A stretch of DNA of 39,999 nt from Planctomycetota bacterium (GTDB taxonomy: Bacteria; Planctomycetota; J058): the NCBI GenBank assembly GCA_019636275.1, contig JAHBXY010000081.1, forward strand, positions 1 to 39,999, written 5' to 3'. Numbering within the stretch: the stretch's first letter is position 1; every line of letters starts with the position of its first letter. A program made the position numbers and the translations under genes. The notes below the pieces were generated by a model, which saw only the letters and a list, made by a program, of their open reading frames with translations, was not told where the DNA came from and made no database searches. Below, piece after piece: positions 1-7,377 of this stretch.

Positions 1-369
1 GACCTGGTCGGCGAGCTCGAGCCGGCTGGCGACGCGCTCGAGTCGGTCGAGGATCCCGCCCAGCGGGTCCCCCTCGCGCTCGGCCCGCAGGCGCCCCAGC
101 TCCGCGCGCAGCTCGTCGCGCTCGCGGCGCAGGGCGTCGCGCTCCGCGCGCACGCGGTCGAGCTCGGCCCGCAGCCCGGCGTCGGCCGCCGGCGCCTCGT
201 CCTTGCCCAGCTCGCCGCGCAGGCGCTGCAGGTCGTCGCGCAGGCGCGTCCGCTCGGCCGAGAGCCGGGCGATCAGCTCGACCGCCGGGCGGACGGCCTG
301 CGAGACCGACACGTCGGCGGGCGGCGTGGCCTCGCGGCGCCCGAGCGATGCCCCGAACAGCGCGGCCAC
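1..369 (-). CDS. Coiled-coil protein, 3' end outside the window
   Basis: I read this frame by hand. A GTG start at 369 lies 3 nt after the TAG stop of the gene upstream (stop at 373-375), so the two are probably co-transcribed and translationally coupled. The 123 visible residues begin VAALFGASLGRREATPP and then become strongly heptad-like, with runs of Arg/Glu/Leu/Asp such as AERTRLRDDLQRLRGEL and RAERDALRRERDELRAEL. This is a long parallel coiled coil. There is no signal peptide or membrane segment in the visible part, so a cytoplasmic structural or scaffold protein is the best guess. The composition resembles the next gene upstream, suggesting partners or paralogues. The family is unknown to me and the C terminus is missing. 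Confidence 0.6.
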   Translation of the reverse strand, partial: MAALFGASLGRREATPPADVSVSQAVRPAVELIARLSAERTRLRDDLQRLRGELGKDEAPAADAGLRAELDRVRAERDALRRERDELRAELGRLRAEREGDPLGGILDRLERVASRLELADQV

Positions 370-372
370 CGC

Positions 373-1359
373 CTAGCGACCGCCCTTCTTCGGCCCGCCG
401 AAGCCGAACCCGAAGGCGAACGGCTGGGGCGGCGCCGGGCGGCGCGGCTCGGGGCGCGGGGTCTTCGTCGGCTCGCTCGCGGCCGGCGGCTCCGGCTCGG
501 CCACCGGCTCGGGCGCCGCCGGCTCGGCGGGCGCCTGGGCGGCCTTCAGCGCGTCGAGCTCGGCCTTGAGCCGCCGCGCCTCGGCCTCGAGCAGGTCGAA
601 CTGCTCGCCCTGCCGCGCCTGCAGCTCGCGCATGGTGGCCAGCGCCTCGCGCGCCTCGCGGGCCTCGGCCGTCAGGGCCGCCCGCTCCTCGCGCAGCGTG
701 TCGATCTCGGCCACCAGGTCCTCCTGGTCCTGGCGCAGGCGCTCGCGCTCGGCGGCCAGGTCGGCGCGCTCGCGCGCCAGGCGGTCGCGCTCGGCGCGCG
801 CGGTCGTCAGCTCGGCCTCGACCCGCGCCCGCTCGGTCGCCCCCTCCTCGAGGGTCAGGCGCAGCGTGTCGCGCTCGACCGACAGGCGCTGCGTGCGGCT
901 CAGCTCCTCGTCCAGGCGCGCCTGCGCCTGCGCCTGCAGCCGGTCGAGCGCCTGGCGCGTCTTCTCGCGCTCCTCGCGCAGGTGGCGCAGCTCGCCCACG
1001 AGCTGCCGCACCTCCTGCAGGCGGAACTTCTGGCCGGCCTCCTTCGACAGCTCGCCGGCGACCTGGTCGAGGTCGGCCTGCAGGCGGTTCTTCTCCGCCT
1101 CGACCAGCCCCTTGTCGTGCTCGAGCTGCGACTTGGCCTGCGTGAGCCGCTCGACCTCCTGCAGGAGCATGGCGACGCGCTTCTTCTCGGCCTCGGCGCG
1201 CTCCGTCGCGCCCTCGGTCGCGAGCTGCTCGAGCGCCTGCGCGAGCTTGCTGCGCTCGACGACGCGCACGGCGTCGACCTTGCGGCGCTTGAGGTCCTTG
1301 AGGGTGATCGACCGGGTGATCCCGGCGAGGCTCCCGGCGAGGTCCGTCTCCGACGCCAT
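373..1359 (-). CDS. Coiled-coil protein with Pro-rich tail and Phe/Gly C terminus
   Basis: This is a 328-residue protein starting MASETDLAGSLAGITRSITL. After about 30 residues of non-coil N terminus, a continuous charged coiled coil runs from roughly residue 30 to 270. It is followed by a Pro/Glu/Ala-rich linker and an unusual end, FAFGFGFGGPKKGGR. No signal peptide, transmembrane helix or enzymatic motif is visible. The conserved-looking N-terminal segment (ITLKDLKRRKVDAVRVVERSKL) may be a docking motif. A GGAG-type ribosome site precedes the ATG at 1359. It is the first gene of a minus-strand operon with the downstream coiled-coil gene. The function is not recognisable. A filament or scaffold role is inference from architecture only. 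Confidence 0.8.
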   Translation of the reverse strand: MASETDLAGSLAGITRSITLKDLKRRKVDAVRVVERSKLAQALEQLATEGATERAEAEKKRVAMLLQEVERLTQAKSQLEHDKGLVEAEKNRLQADLDQVAGELSKEAGQKFRLQEVRQLVGELRHLREEREKTRQALDRLQAQAQARLDEELSRTQRLSVERDTLRLTLEEGATERARVEAELTTARAERDRLARERADLAAERERLRQDQEDLVAEIDTLREERAALTAEAREAREALATMRELQARQGEQFDLLEAEARRLKAELDALKAAQAPAEPAAPEPVAEPEPPAASEPTKTPRPEPRRPAPPQPFAFGFGFGGPKKGGR

Positions 1360-1504
1360 GACTCGGCTCCTGACCGCTAGGTCTAGTGCTATTTCGGAAG
1401 GTCCACGCCGGATCTAGAGGCCCACGGAAAAATTCTCTGGACCACCTTCACGTCCCGTTCGAGGAGGCGCCCGCTGCCCTCCTACCCCCGGCCTGTCCAC
1501 GCGT

Positions 1505-1534
1505 TATAGTGGTGTCGAACCATCCTGACCACTA
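1505..1534 (+). promoter_or_regulatory. Candidate -10 hexamer overlapped by a 7-bp inverted repeat
   Basis: TATAGT at 1505-1510 resembles a -10 element. It overlaps the left arm of a perfect inverted repeat, TAGTGGT (1507-1513) and ACCACTA (1528-1534), with a 14-nt spacer. The arm-to-arm centre spacing is about two helical turns, as for a dimeric repressor operator. No -35 box is evident. Operator function is inference. Confidence 0.3.
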
Positions 1535-1590
1535 CATTTTGGGGGTTGCGACGCCTCCGTCGCGGCCCGTCCGCAGGCGGCAGAGCGGAG

Positions 1591-1648
1591 TAGGATCGCG
1601 GCCGCGCCGCCCGTCGCGCCGGCGTCCCGCGGCCATCGCCCGCGGGAC
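1591..1648 (+). promoter_or_regulatory. Candidate -10 (TAGGAT) and leader hairpin
   Basis: TAGGAT at 1591-1596 matches the TAnnnT hexamers found before other genes here, but it sits 79 nt before the ATG at 1676, giving a long leader. That leader contains a perfect 9-bp stem, GTCCCGCGG (1624-1632) and CCGCGGGAC (1640-1648), with a 7-nt loop. The stem ends 12 nt before the ribosome-binding site at 1661. Confidence 0.35.
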
Positions 1649-1675
1649 CTGATGGGGGGCGGAGAGGAGAGGCAC

Positions 1676-1942
1676 ATGCGCTCGGGCTCGACGACGACCA
1701 ACGCGCTGCTCATCGCCATCGCGGCCCTGCTGGCCGCCAACCTGATGTGGGGCCGCCCCGGCGCGCCGGCGCCCGTGCTCCTGCCCGCGGCCCACGCGCA
1801 GAACCGGCCGGTCGAGGCGCAGCTGCGCACCGGGACGACGTTCGTGACCTCGTCGGTCGACGGCGCGCAGCTCTACGTGTGGCAGTGCACGCTGGTCAAC
1901 GCGCTGCCGACCTTCCAGGCGTTCAGCTTCACGGCGCGATGA
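1676..1942 (+). CDS. Small membrane-anchored exported protein, unknown function
   Basis: This is an 88-residue protein. I chose the ATG at 1676 because GGAGAGGAGA lies 5 nt upstream (1661-1670). An in-frame ATG at 1652 would place that site inside the gene. Residues 8-24 (NALLIAIAALLAANLMW) form one hydrophobic helix, followed by a Pro/Ala-rich stretch with AHAQN, which could be a signal-peptidase site (AHA/Q). The mature part is short and mixed, with a single Cys, and ends FQAFSFTAR. It may be a secreted peptide or a bitopic protein with a small periplasmic domain. I do not recognise the family. A REP-like repeat follows directly. Confidence 0.6.
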   Translation: MRSGSTTTNALLIAIAALLAANLMWGRPGAPAPVLLPAAHAQNRPVEAQLRTGTTFVTSSVDGAQLYVWQCTLVNALPTFQAFSFTAR

Positions 1943-1969
1943 GGGGCAGGCCGCCTCACGTCGATTCGC

Positions 1970-2075
1970 CGCAGAGGTCGCAGAGGGGGCGCAGAGGTCG
2001 CAGAGGACGGGGACTGATGACCCGCCTCTCCTCGAGCTCTGCGTCTCCGCTGCGTCCTCTGCATCCTCTGCGTCC
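1970..2075. repeat. REP-like element: repeated GCAGAGG units facing inverted CCTCTGC units
   Basis: The left half (1971-2009) carries four GCAGAGG copies separated by 2-4 nt. The right half (2037-2075) carries diverged inverted copies (CTCTGCG, CCTCTGC, CCTCTGCG). The halves can pair into a long imperfect stem of about 38 bp with a roughly 27-nt loop. No gene spans it. It looks like a dispersed palindromic repeat of the kind common between genes in environmental genomes and may also end transcription. Confidence 0.6.
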
Positions 2076-2147
2076 GATGAGCGGTCAGGGCGTGGTTGTG
2101 CCGGCGCCTCGTCGCCTGCGCCCGATCGTGGGCCAGGACCGGCGCGG

Positions 2148-3251
2148 GTGTCCGCCTTGACCGACCGGCCCCGCATCCTGATCGTCCGCCTCTCTGCCCT
2201 GGGCGACGTCGTCCACGTCCTGCCGGCGCTGGCGGCGCTCCGCGCCGCCCTGCCGCGGGCGTTCATCGGCTGGGCCGTCGAGGACCGCGCCGCGAGCCTG
2301 CTCGAGGGGCACCCGCACCTCGACCGGCTGCACGTCGTCCCGCGCGCCGCCTGGTCGAAGGCGCTGCGGCGCGACCCGGTGGCGGTGCTGCGCGGCTTGC
2401 GCCGCACCCTGCGCGACCTACGGACCGCCCGCTACGAGGTCACGCTCGACTTCCAGTCGAACCTGCGCTCGAGCGCCCTCGCCTGGGCCTCGGGCGCTCC
2501 GCGGCGCGTCGGCCAGCCGCGCCCCTACGCCAAGGAGGGGAGCCGGGCGCTCTCCACCTGCGCCCCGCCGCCGGTCGCGCGGGACGTGCACAAGATCGAG
2601 CGCAACCTGGCCCTCCTCGGCCCGCTCGGCCTGGCGGTGAGCGCGGCGCCGCGGCCGGTCGTCCCCGAGCCCCCGGCGGCGACGGCGCTCGGCGAGGCCT
2701 TCGTGGCCGCGGGCGGGCCGCGCGTGATCATCCACCCGGGCGTCTCGGCCTTCGGCGCGCTGAAGGCCTGGCGCGAGGACCGCTTCGCCGACCTGGCCCG
2801 CCGCCTCCTGGCCGACGGGGCGCGCGTGCTCTTCGCCTACGGCGGGGCCGCCGAGGAGGCCGTGGCCCGGGCGCTCGCCGCCCGGGCGCCCGGGGCCGAG
2901 CTCACGCCGCGGACCTCCGGGATCCTCGAGCTGGCCGCCCTGCTCCGGCGCGCCGACCTCGTCGTCGGCGTCGACTCGGGCCCGCTGCACCTCGCCGCCG
3001 CCGTCGGCGCGCCCGTCCTCGGCCTCTACGGCCCCAAGCACCCGGGGACCTACGGCCCCTTCTGGGCGCCGTCCGAGGTGGCCCGCGCCGGCCTCGAGTG
3101 CAGCCCCTGCCGCCACCGGCGCTGCCCGCGCGACGACGTGGTCACGGTCGAGGGGGCGGCCGGGCCCCTGCGCATCTCGCCCTGCATGGACCGCCTGGGG
3201 GTCGACGTCGCCCACGCGGCGGCGCGCCGCCTCCTGGACGAGAGCGCCTGA
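2148..3251 (+). CDS. Glycosyltransferase family 9 (heptosyltransferase-like)
   Basis: This 367-residue protein has the GT9 layout seen in ADP-heptose:LPS heptosyltransferases (WaaC/WaaF). The N-terminal Rossmann fold opens with ILIVRLSALGDVVHVLPAL. The C-terminal half has the donor-site signatures HPGVSAFGALKAW and VVGVDSGPLHLAAAVGAPVL, then LYGPKHPGTYGPF. A Cys-rich segment near the end (CSPCRHRRC and a later Cys) is common in this family. Members add heptose or related sugars to the lipopolysaccharide core on the cytoplasmic face of the inner membrane, so an LPS-type outer membrane is implied. The GTG start at 2148 gives the usual distance to the first strand; TTG at 2157 is possible. The exact acceptor cannot be told. 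Confidence 0.9.
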   Translation: MSALTDRPRILIVRLSALGDVVHVLPALAALRAALPRAFIGWAVEDRAASLLEGHPHLDRLHVVPRAAWSKALRRDPVAVLRGLRRTLRDLRTARYEVTLDFQSNLRSSALAWASGAPRRVGQPRPYAKEGSRALSTCAPPPVARDVHKIERNLALLGPLGLAVSAAPRPVVPEPPAATALGEAFVAAGGPRVIIHPGVSAFGALKAWREDRFADLARRLLADGARVLFAYGGAAEEAVARALAARAPGAELTPRTSGILELAALLRRADLVVGVDSGPLHLAAAVGAPVLGLYGPKHPGTYGPFWAPSEVARAGLECSPCRHRRCPRDDVVTVEGAAGPLRISPCMDRLGVDVAHAAARRLLDESA

Positions 3252-3351
3252 GAGCCCCTCCTCTCGCCGCTCGCTGGCGAGCGCGAGCACTGGTGGTCAG
3301 CCGTCGGCCGGAGCAACGAGCGAGGCGAGGCCGCGGAGGCTGAGGCGAGGC

Positions 3352-3406
3352 GGCGCGCGCGCGGGCGACGTCGTATCGGCATACTTCGAGCCCGCGCGCG
3401 CGCGCC
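3352..3406 (+). terminator. GC-alternating hairpin, possible terminator
   Basis: GGCGCGCGCGCGGGC at 3352-3366 pairs with GCCCGCGCGCGCGCGCC at 3390-3406 (the right arm is 2 nt longer) around a 23-nt loop that is AT-richer than its surroundings. It lies about 100 nt after the glycosyltransferase stop and before the promoter of the next operon. There is no T tract, so factor-independent termination is uncertain. The rest of 3252-3516 shows no gene. Confidence 0.4.
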
Positions 3407-3476
3407 GCCCCGCCCAGCATCCGCGGCCGCAGCCGTCGAGCACACTGCATGCTGGCCTGGGGGCTGGCCGAGCATG

Positions 3477-3482
3477 TACGAT
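3477..3482 (+). promoter_or_regulatory. Candidate -10 hexamer for the coiled-coil/MoxR operon
   Basis: TACGAT lies 34 nt before the ATG at 3517, close to the spacing of the TAnnnT hexamers before other RBS-bearing genes in this window. A GGGGAGAGG ribosome site follows. No convincing -35 element is seen. Confidence 0.4.
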
Positions 3483-3516
3483 CAGCCGCCCTCGCGCGGG
3501 CCCGGGGAGAGGTCGG

Positions 3517-5079
3517 ATGAGCAGCACGACGGACGAGACGCCGAGCAAGCGCCACCGGCGCGAGATCAAGCCGCTCAAGGGGTCGAGCACCAAGCTCGAG
3601 ACGCTCCGCGCGGACTCCGGAGCGCCCGACGGCGGCGCGGCCCCGGCCGAGGCGGGCCGCGAGATCCAGGCGCTCGACGCTGCCAGCACGCGCGTCGAGC
3701 GCGGGGCGCCCGACGACCCGACGCCCATGGTCGTCGTCGACGACCCGACGCCGCCGGGCGGGGTGCCCATCGCGGCGCTGAGCGAGGAGGGCGAGCACTC
3801 CGTGTCGCTCCTCCTGGGCGAGGTGAAGAGCCTGCGCTCGCGCAACCAGATCCTGCGCACCGAGCGCACGTCGATCGCCGGGCGCAAGTACGCGCTCGAG
3901 GTCGTCCTCGAGACGCTCAAGGGCAAGCTGGAGGAGCTCGGCCGCCTGTGCGAGACGCTCGACGCGCCGGGCGAGCTCGGCGCGGCACTGGCGTCGATCC
4001 GCGAGATGGTCGGCGACGCGCGCCGAATCGCCCACGGGCGCGAGCTGCTCGAGAGCGAGCTGGAGGAGGAGCGCGCGGCGCGCGTGCGCGAGCGCGAGGA
4101 CCTCGAGCAGCGCGCCTCCGACCTGTCGGAGCAGGCGGCCGGCCTGCGCGCCGAGCGCGACAGCCTGCGCGAGCGCATCGGCTGGCTCGAGCGCGAGCGG
4201 GTCAAGCTGCAGGAGCGCGTGCTCGAGGTCGAGGACGGGCTCTCGGAGGCGCAGGCCGCGGCGGGCAAGCTCGAGGAGCTGGAGGCGGTGCGCGCCGAGG
4301 CCCAGGAGCTGCGGGCCCGCTTCGCCGACCACGCGCGCGAGCGCGCGGACTACCTGGAGAAGGTCGCCCAGCTCGAGGCGCGCGCCCAGGAGCTCGAGGC
4401 CGCCGCGCAGGCCGCCGCCGGCGAGCGCGACGGGCTGCGCGGCGAGGTCGCCGGCCTGGCCCTGGCGGTCGAGGCCCAGCGCGGCGAGGCCGAGCGCGCG
4501 GTCAAGGCGCTCGAGGAGGCCGTCGCCCTGGGCGAGCGGGCCAGCCAGGCCGCCGAGGCCGAGAAGTCCCGCGCCGCCGGGCTCGAGGCGCGGGCCCAGG
4601 AGCTCGAGCCGCAGCTCGCGCGCGCGCTCGAGCGCCACAGCGAGGCCGACGCGCGGGCCGAGGCGGCCGAGGCGCGCGCGGCCGCGGCCGAGGAGCGGGC
4701 GCGGGCCTACGAGTCGCGCGCCCAGGAGGCCCGCGGCCAGCTCGACGACCTGCGCGACCAGCTCGACACGAGCACCAGCCGCTTCACCGCCGCCGAGGGC
4801 CGCCGGCAGCTCCTGGTCACGAAGATCGAGGAGCTCGAGGCCGAGGTCGGCGCGGTGAAGAAGAAGGTCGAGGACCAGGCCAAGCTGCTCAAGGAGCAGC
4901 GGTCCGTGCTCACCGACGCCAAGCCCATGCTCGAGCGCCTCGACAAGGACAACCAGCGCCTCACGCGGCTCCTCGGCGACGCCCGCGCCCGCGGCCGGGT
5001 GAACGTCGAGGAGCTGCTGCAGCGCGCCCAGCTCCTCAAGCGCCTGGAGCGGATCGCCGCCGCGACGGCGGGCGACTGA
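3517..5079 (+). CDS. Long coiled-coil protein at the head of the MoxR operon
   Basis: This is a 520-residue protein. Residues 1-95 are polar and low-complexity (MSSTTDETPSKRHRREIKPL). From about residue 95 to 515 there is almost uninterrupted coiled coil. The least repetitive and probably most conserved segment, VKSLRSRNQILRTERTSI, sits at the beginning of the coil. No signal peptide, membrane segment or catalytic motif is visible. The ATG at 3517 follows a strong GGGGAGAGG. The stop at 5079 is 2 nt before the GTG of the MoxR ATPase, so translation is coupled. A scaffold that assembles or positions the MoxR/DUF58 system is an attractive inference, but nothing in the sequence proves it. The composition resembles the coiled-coil genes at 1-1359. 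Confidence 0.85.
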   Translation: MSSTTDETPSKRHRREIKPLKGSSTKLETLRADSGAPDGGAAPAEAGREIQALDAASTRVERGAPDDPTPMVVVDDPTPPGGVPIAALSEEGEHSVSLLLGEVKSLRSRNQILRTERTSIAGRKYALEVVLETLKGKLEELGRLCETLDAPGELGAALASIREMVGDARRIAHGRELLESELEEERAARVREREDLEQRASDLSEQAAGLRAERDSLRERIGWLERERVKLQERVLEVEDGLSEAQAAAGKLEELEAVRAEAQELRARFADHARERADYLEKVAQLEARAQELEAAAQAAAGERDGLRGEVAGLALAVEAQRGEAERAVKALEEAVALGERASQAAEAEKSRAAGLEARAQELEPQLARALERHSEADARAEAAEARAAAAEERARAYESRAQEARGQLDDLRDQLDTSTSRFTAAEGRRQLLVTKIEELEAEVGAVKKKVEDQAKLLKEQRSVLTDAKPMLERLDKDNQRLTRLLGDARARGRVNVEELLQRAQLLKRLERIAAATAGD

Positions 5080-5081
5080 GC

Positions 5082-6080
5082 GTGACGCCGCTCGAGCGCG
5101 CCCGCGCGATCGAGGACAACGTCCGCCGCGTCATCCGCGGCAAGGACGGCCCGGTGCGCCTGGCGCTCCTGGCCCTGTTCGCGCGCGGGCACCTGCTCAT
5201 CGAGGACGTGCCGGGCACCGGCAAGACGATGCTCGCCCGGGCGATCGCCCGCTCGCTCGACCTGACGTTCCGGCGCATCCAGTGCACGCAGGACCTGCTG
5301 CCGTCGGACATGACCGGCGTGTCGGTGTTCGACCCGCGCGACCAGTCGTTCGTCTTCCGCCAGGGGCCGGTGTTCACCGAGGTCCTGCTGGCCGACGAGG
5401 TCAACCGCGCCACGCCGCGGGCGCAGAGCGCGCTCCTCGAGTGCATGGAGGAGCGGCAGGTCACGAGCGACGGCGCGACCTACGCGCTGCCGCCCCTGTT
5501 CTTCGTCGTGGCCACGCAGAACCCGGTCGAGCTCGAGGGCACGTTCCCGCTGCCCGAGGCGCAGCTCGACCGCTTCGCTCTGCAGGTGCGGCTGGGCTAC
5601 CCGACGGCCGACGACCTGGCGCGGATCCTCGACGCGCAGAAGGGGCGCCACCCGATCGAGGACCTGGCGCCGGTCGCCGACCGGGCGGGGCTCGAGGCGG
5701 TGCAGGCGGCCGTGCGCGAGGTGGCCCTCGACCCGAGCCTCCGCCGCTACGTGGCCCAGCTCGTCGAGGCCACGCGCGCAGCGCAGGGGGTGGTGCTCGG
5801 CGCGAGCCCGCGCGCCGCCCTGTGGCTGGCGCAGGCGGCGCGGGCGCACGCCTTCATGGCCGGCCGGCGCTTCGCCCTCCCCGACGACGTGCAGGCGGTG
5901 GCGCACGCCGTGCTCGACCACCGGCTGATCCTCGACCCCCGCGCGCGCCTGGCCGGCCGCACCGGCGCTGTCGTCACGGACGACGTCCTGGCCCGCGTGG
6001 CCGTGCCGCTCGTGCCCGACGGCCCGCCGCCCGGGGCCGACGGCGCCCCGGGCGCCGCGCCGTCCGCGCCGGTGGGCTGA
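5082..6080 (+). CDS. MoxR-family AAA+ ATPase
   Basis: This is a 332-residue protein. The Walker A motif GTGKT is at residues 45-49 within EDVPGTGKTMLARAIA, and Walker B LLADEVNR has D105/E106. The MoxR hallmark TQNPVELEGTFPLPEAQLDR contains sensor 1 and the Arg-containing segment, and a C-terminal lid domain follows. MoxR ATPases act as cytoplasmic chaperone-like motors, usually paired with DUF58 and VWA proteins, in maturation of enzymes or envelope integrity. The GTG at 5082 was chosen because it follows the upstream stop by 2 nt and starts exactly where the family does (TPLERARAIEDNVRRVI). The DUF58 gene starts 1 nt after this gene's stop. This is a typical MoxR-DUF58-membrane protein operon. 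Confidence 0.95.
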   Translation: MTPLERARAIEDNVRRVIRGKDGPVRLALLALFARGHLLIEDVPGTGKTMLARAIARSLDLTFRRIQCTQDLLPSDMTGVSVFDPRDQSFVFRQGPVFTEVLLADEVNRATPRAQSALLECMEERQVTSDGATYALPPLFFVVATQNPVELEGTFPLPEAQLDRFALQVRLGYPTADDLARILDAQKGRHPIEDLAPVADRAGLEAVQAAVREVALDPSLRRYVAQLVEATRAAQGVVLGASPRAALWLAQAARAHAFMAGRRFALPDDVQAVAHAVLDHRLILDPRARLAGRTGAVVTDDVLARVAVPLVPDGPPPGADGAPGAAPSAPVG

Positions 6081-6081
6081 C

Positions 6082-7377
6082 GTGCGCGACGAGGAGGGGC
6101 GCGGGCTCGTCGTGGGCGCCGTGGCCGTGGGCGTCCTGGCGGTCGCCTGGGGGGCGGGCCTGGGCGTGCGCCCCGTGCTCGCCTACGGGGTGGCGCAGCT
6201 CGGCGTGCTCCTGGCGCTGTGGCTCTACCCGCGCCTGGCGCTCGCGCGCGTCGAGGTGCGCCGCGACATGCCCGGGTCCGCCTGCGAGGACGACGTGGTG
6301 CGGGTCACGTTCCGCGTGGCCAACCGGGGCGCGCTGCCGCTGGCCTGCCCCGAGGTCGTCGACCGCTTCGTGCCCGACAAGGTCCCCCTGCGCCACGCGC
6401 GCGTGTTCCCCTGGCTCCCGGGGCGCTCCGGCGTCGAGGTGCGCTACGAGGGCCGCTGCTTCACGCGGCGCGGCGACTACCTGATCGGCCCCGAGGCCCT
6501 GCGCCTGCGCTGCCCGCTGGGGCTGTTCGCCGCCGAGCGCGTCGTCGGCGCCGCCGCGCCGCTCGTCGTCTACCCCGCGATCGACCCCCTGCCGCCCACG
6601 CTGCCGCGCAGCGGCGTGAGCCGCGCGCCGAGCGCGACCGGGGGATGCCTGCGCGAGGCCGGCGAGGGCGGGCTGGTCCTCGGCGTGCGCGAGTACCGCC
6701 CGGGCGACGCCCTGCGGCGGGTCCACTGGCCGACGACGGCGCGGCGCGGGCGGCTGTCGATCATCGAGCACGAGCGGCAGGTGGCCCGCGGCGTGGCGCT
6801 GTTCCTCGACCTGTCGCGCGAGACCCTGCGCGGGCTGGGGCGGCAGTCGACGCTCGAGGTGGCCGTGCGCCTGGCGTCGGCGGTCACGGCCGCCTACCTG
6901 GCCCAGGGCGACCGCGTGGCCCTGCACGGCCAGGGCGCCGAGCCGCTGCACCTGCCGGCCGGCGCCGGTCGCGCCCAGCTCGCCCGCGCGCTCGACGCCC
7001 TGGCGCGCGTGCGCCCCGACGGCGAGGTGGCCCTGGGCGACGTCGTGCGGGCGCGCCTGGCCGAGGTCGAGGCGGGGCAGCTCGTGTGGCTCGTCGTGGC
7101 CGACCTCGAGCGCGACGGGCCGCCCTGCGTCGACCTCGTGGCCGCCCTGCGCGCGCGCGGCTGCCGCGCCGTGGCCGTGCTCCTCGACCCGACGTCCTTC
7201 CCGCGCCTGTGGGGCGCGCCGCGGGCGCCCGCCAGCCTGGCCGCGGCGGCCGACGCCTTCATGGCCGAAGGTGCGACCGTCTACGCCGTGCGCGCCGGCG
7301 ACGCGCTGACGGAGCGGCTGGCGGCCCCCTACGCCGGGCGCCGCCAGGTCCGCGTCACCCGGGAGATGCTCGCGTGA
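6082..7377 (+). CDS. DUF58 domain protein, membrane-anchored
   Basis: This is a 431-residue protein starting with GTG 1 nt after the MoxR stop. Two hydrophobic helices (about residues 8-25 and 28-46) precede a beta-rich segment. The DUF58 signature REYRPGDALRRVHWPTTARR starts near residue 203. The remainder resembles a von Willebrand A-like fold, with VALFLDLSRETLRG containing the first acidic strand. DUF58 proteins are the standard partner of MoxR ATPases, and the domain probably lies on the cytoplasmic side of the membrane as the client or adaptor. The stop overlaps the ATG of the next gene (TGATG), so the three are one translational unit. The molecular function of DUF58 is not established. 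Confidence 0.9.
   Translation: MRDEEGRGLVVGAVAVGVLAVAWGAGLGVRPVLAYGVAQLGVLLALWLYPRLALARVEVRRDMPGSACEDDVVRVTFRVANRGALPLACPEVVDRFVPDKVPLRHARVFPWLPGRSGVEVRYEGRCFTRRGDYLIGPEALRLRCPLGLFAAERVVGAAAPLVVYPAIDPLPPTLPRSGVSRAPSATGGCLREAGEGGLVLGVREYRPGDALRRVHWPTTARRGRLSIIEHERQVARGVALFLDLSRETLRGLGRQSTLEVAVRLASAVTAAYLAQGDRVALHGQGAEPLHLPAGAGRAQLARALDALARVRPDGEVALGDVVRARLAEVEAGQLVWLVVADLERDGPPCVDLVAALRARGCRAVAVLLDPTSFPRLWGAPRAPASLAAAADAFMAEGATVYAVRAGDALTERLAAPYAGRRQVRVTREMLA

Larger units (their letters stand above)
1360..1675. other. Divergent intergenic region with candidate regulatory sites
   Basis: These 316 bp lie between the divergent genes at 1359 (minus) and 1676 (plus). They are less GC-rich than the neighbours and show no gene-like codon bias in any frame. 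They hold a TATAGT hexamer overlapping an inverted repeat (1505-1534), a TAGGAT hexamer (1591-1596) and a stable hairpin (1624-1648), each listed separately. I see no RNA gene here. Confidence 0.6.

Noticed and set aside
1652..1675. Earlier in-frame ATG for the small exported protein
   Set aside because: It would bury the GGAGAGGAGA ribosome site inside the gene and put polar residues before the signal-like helix.
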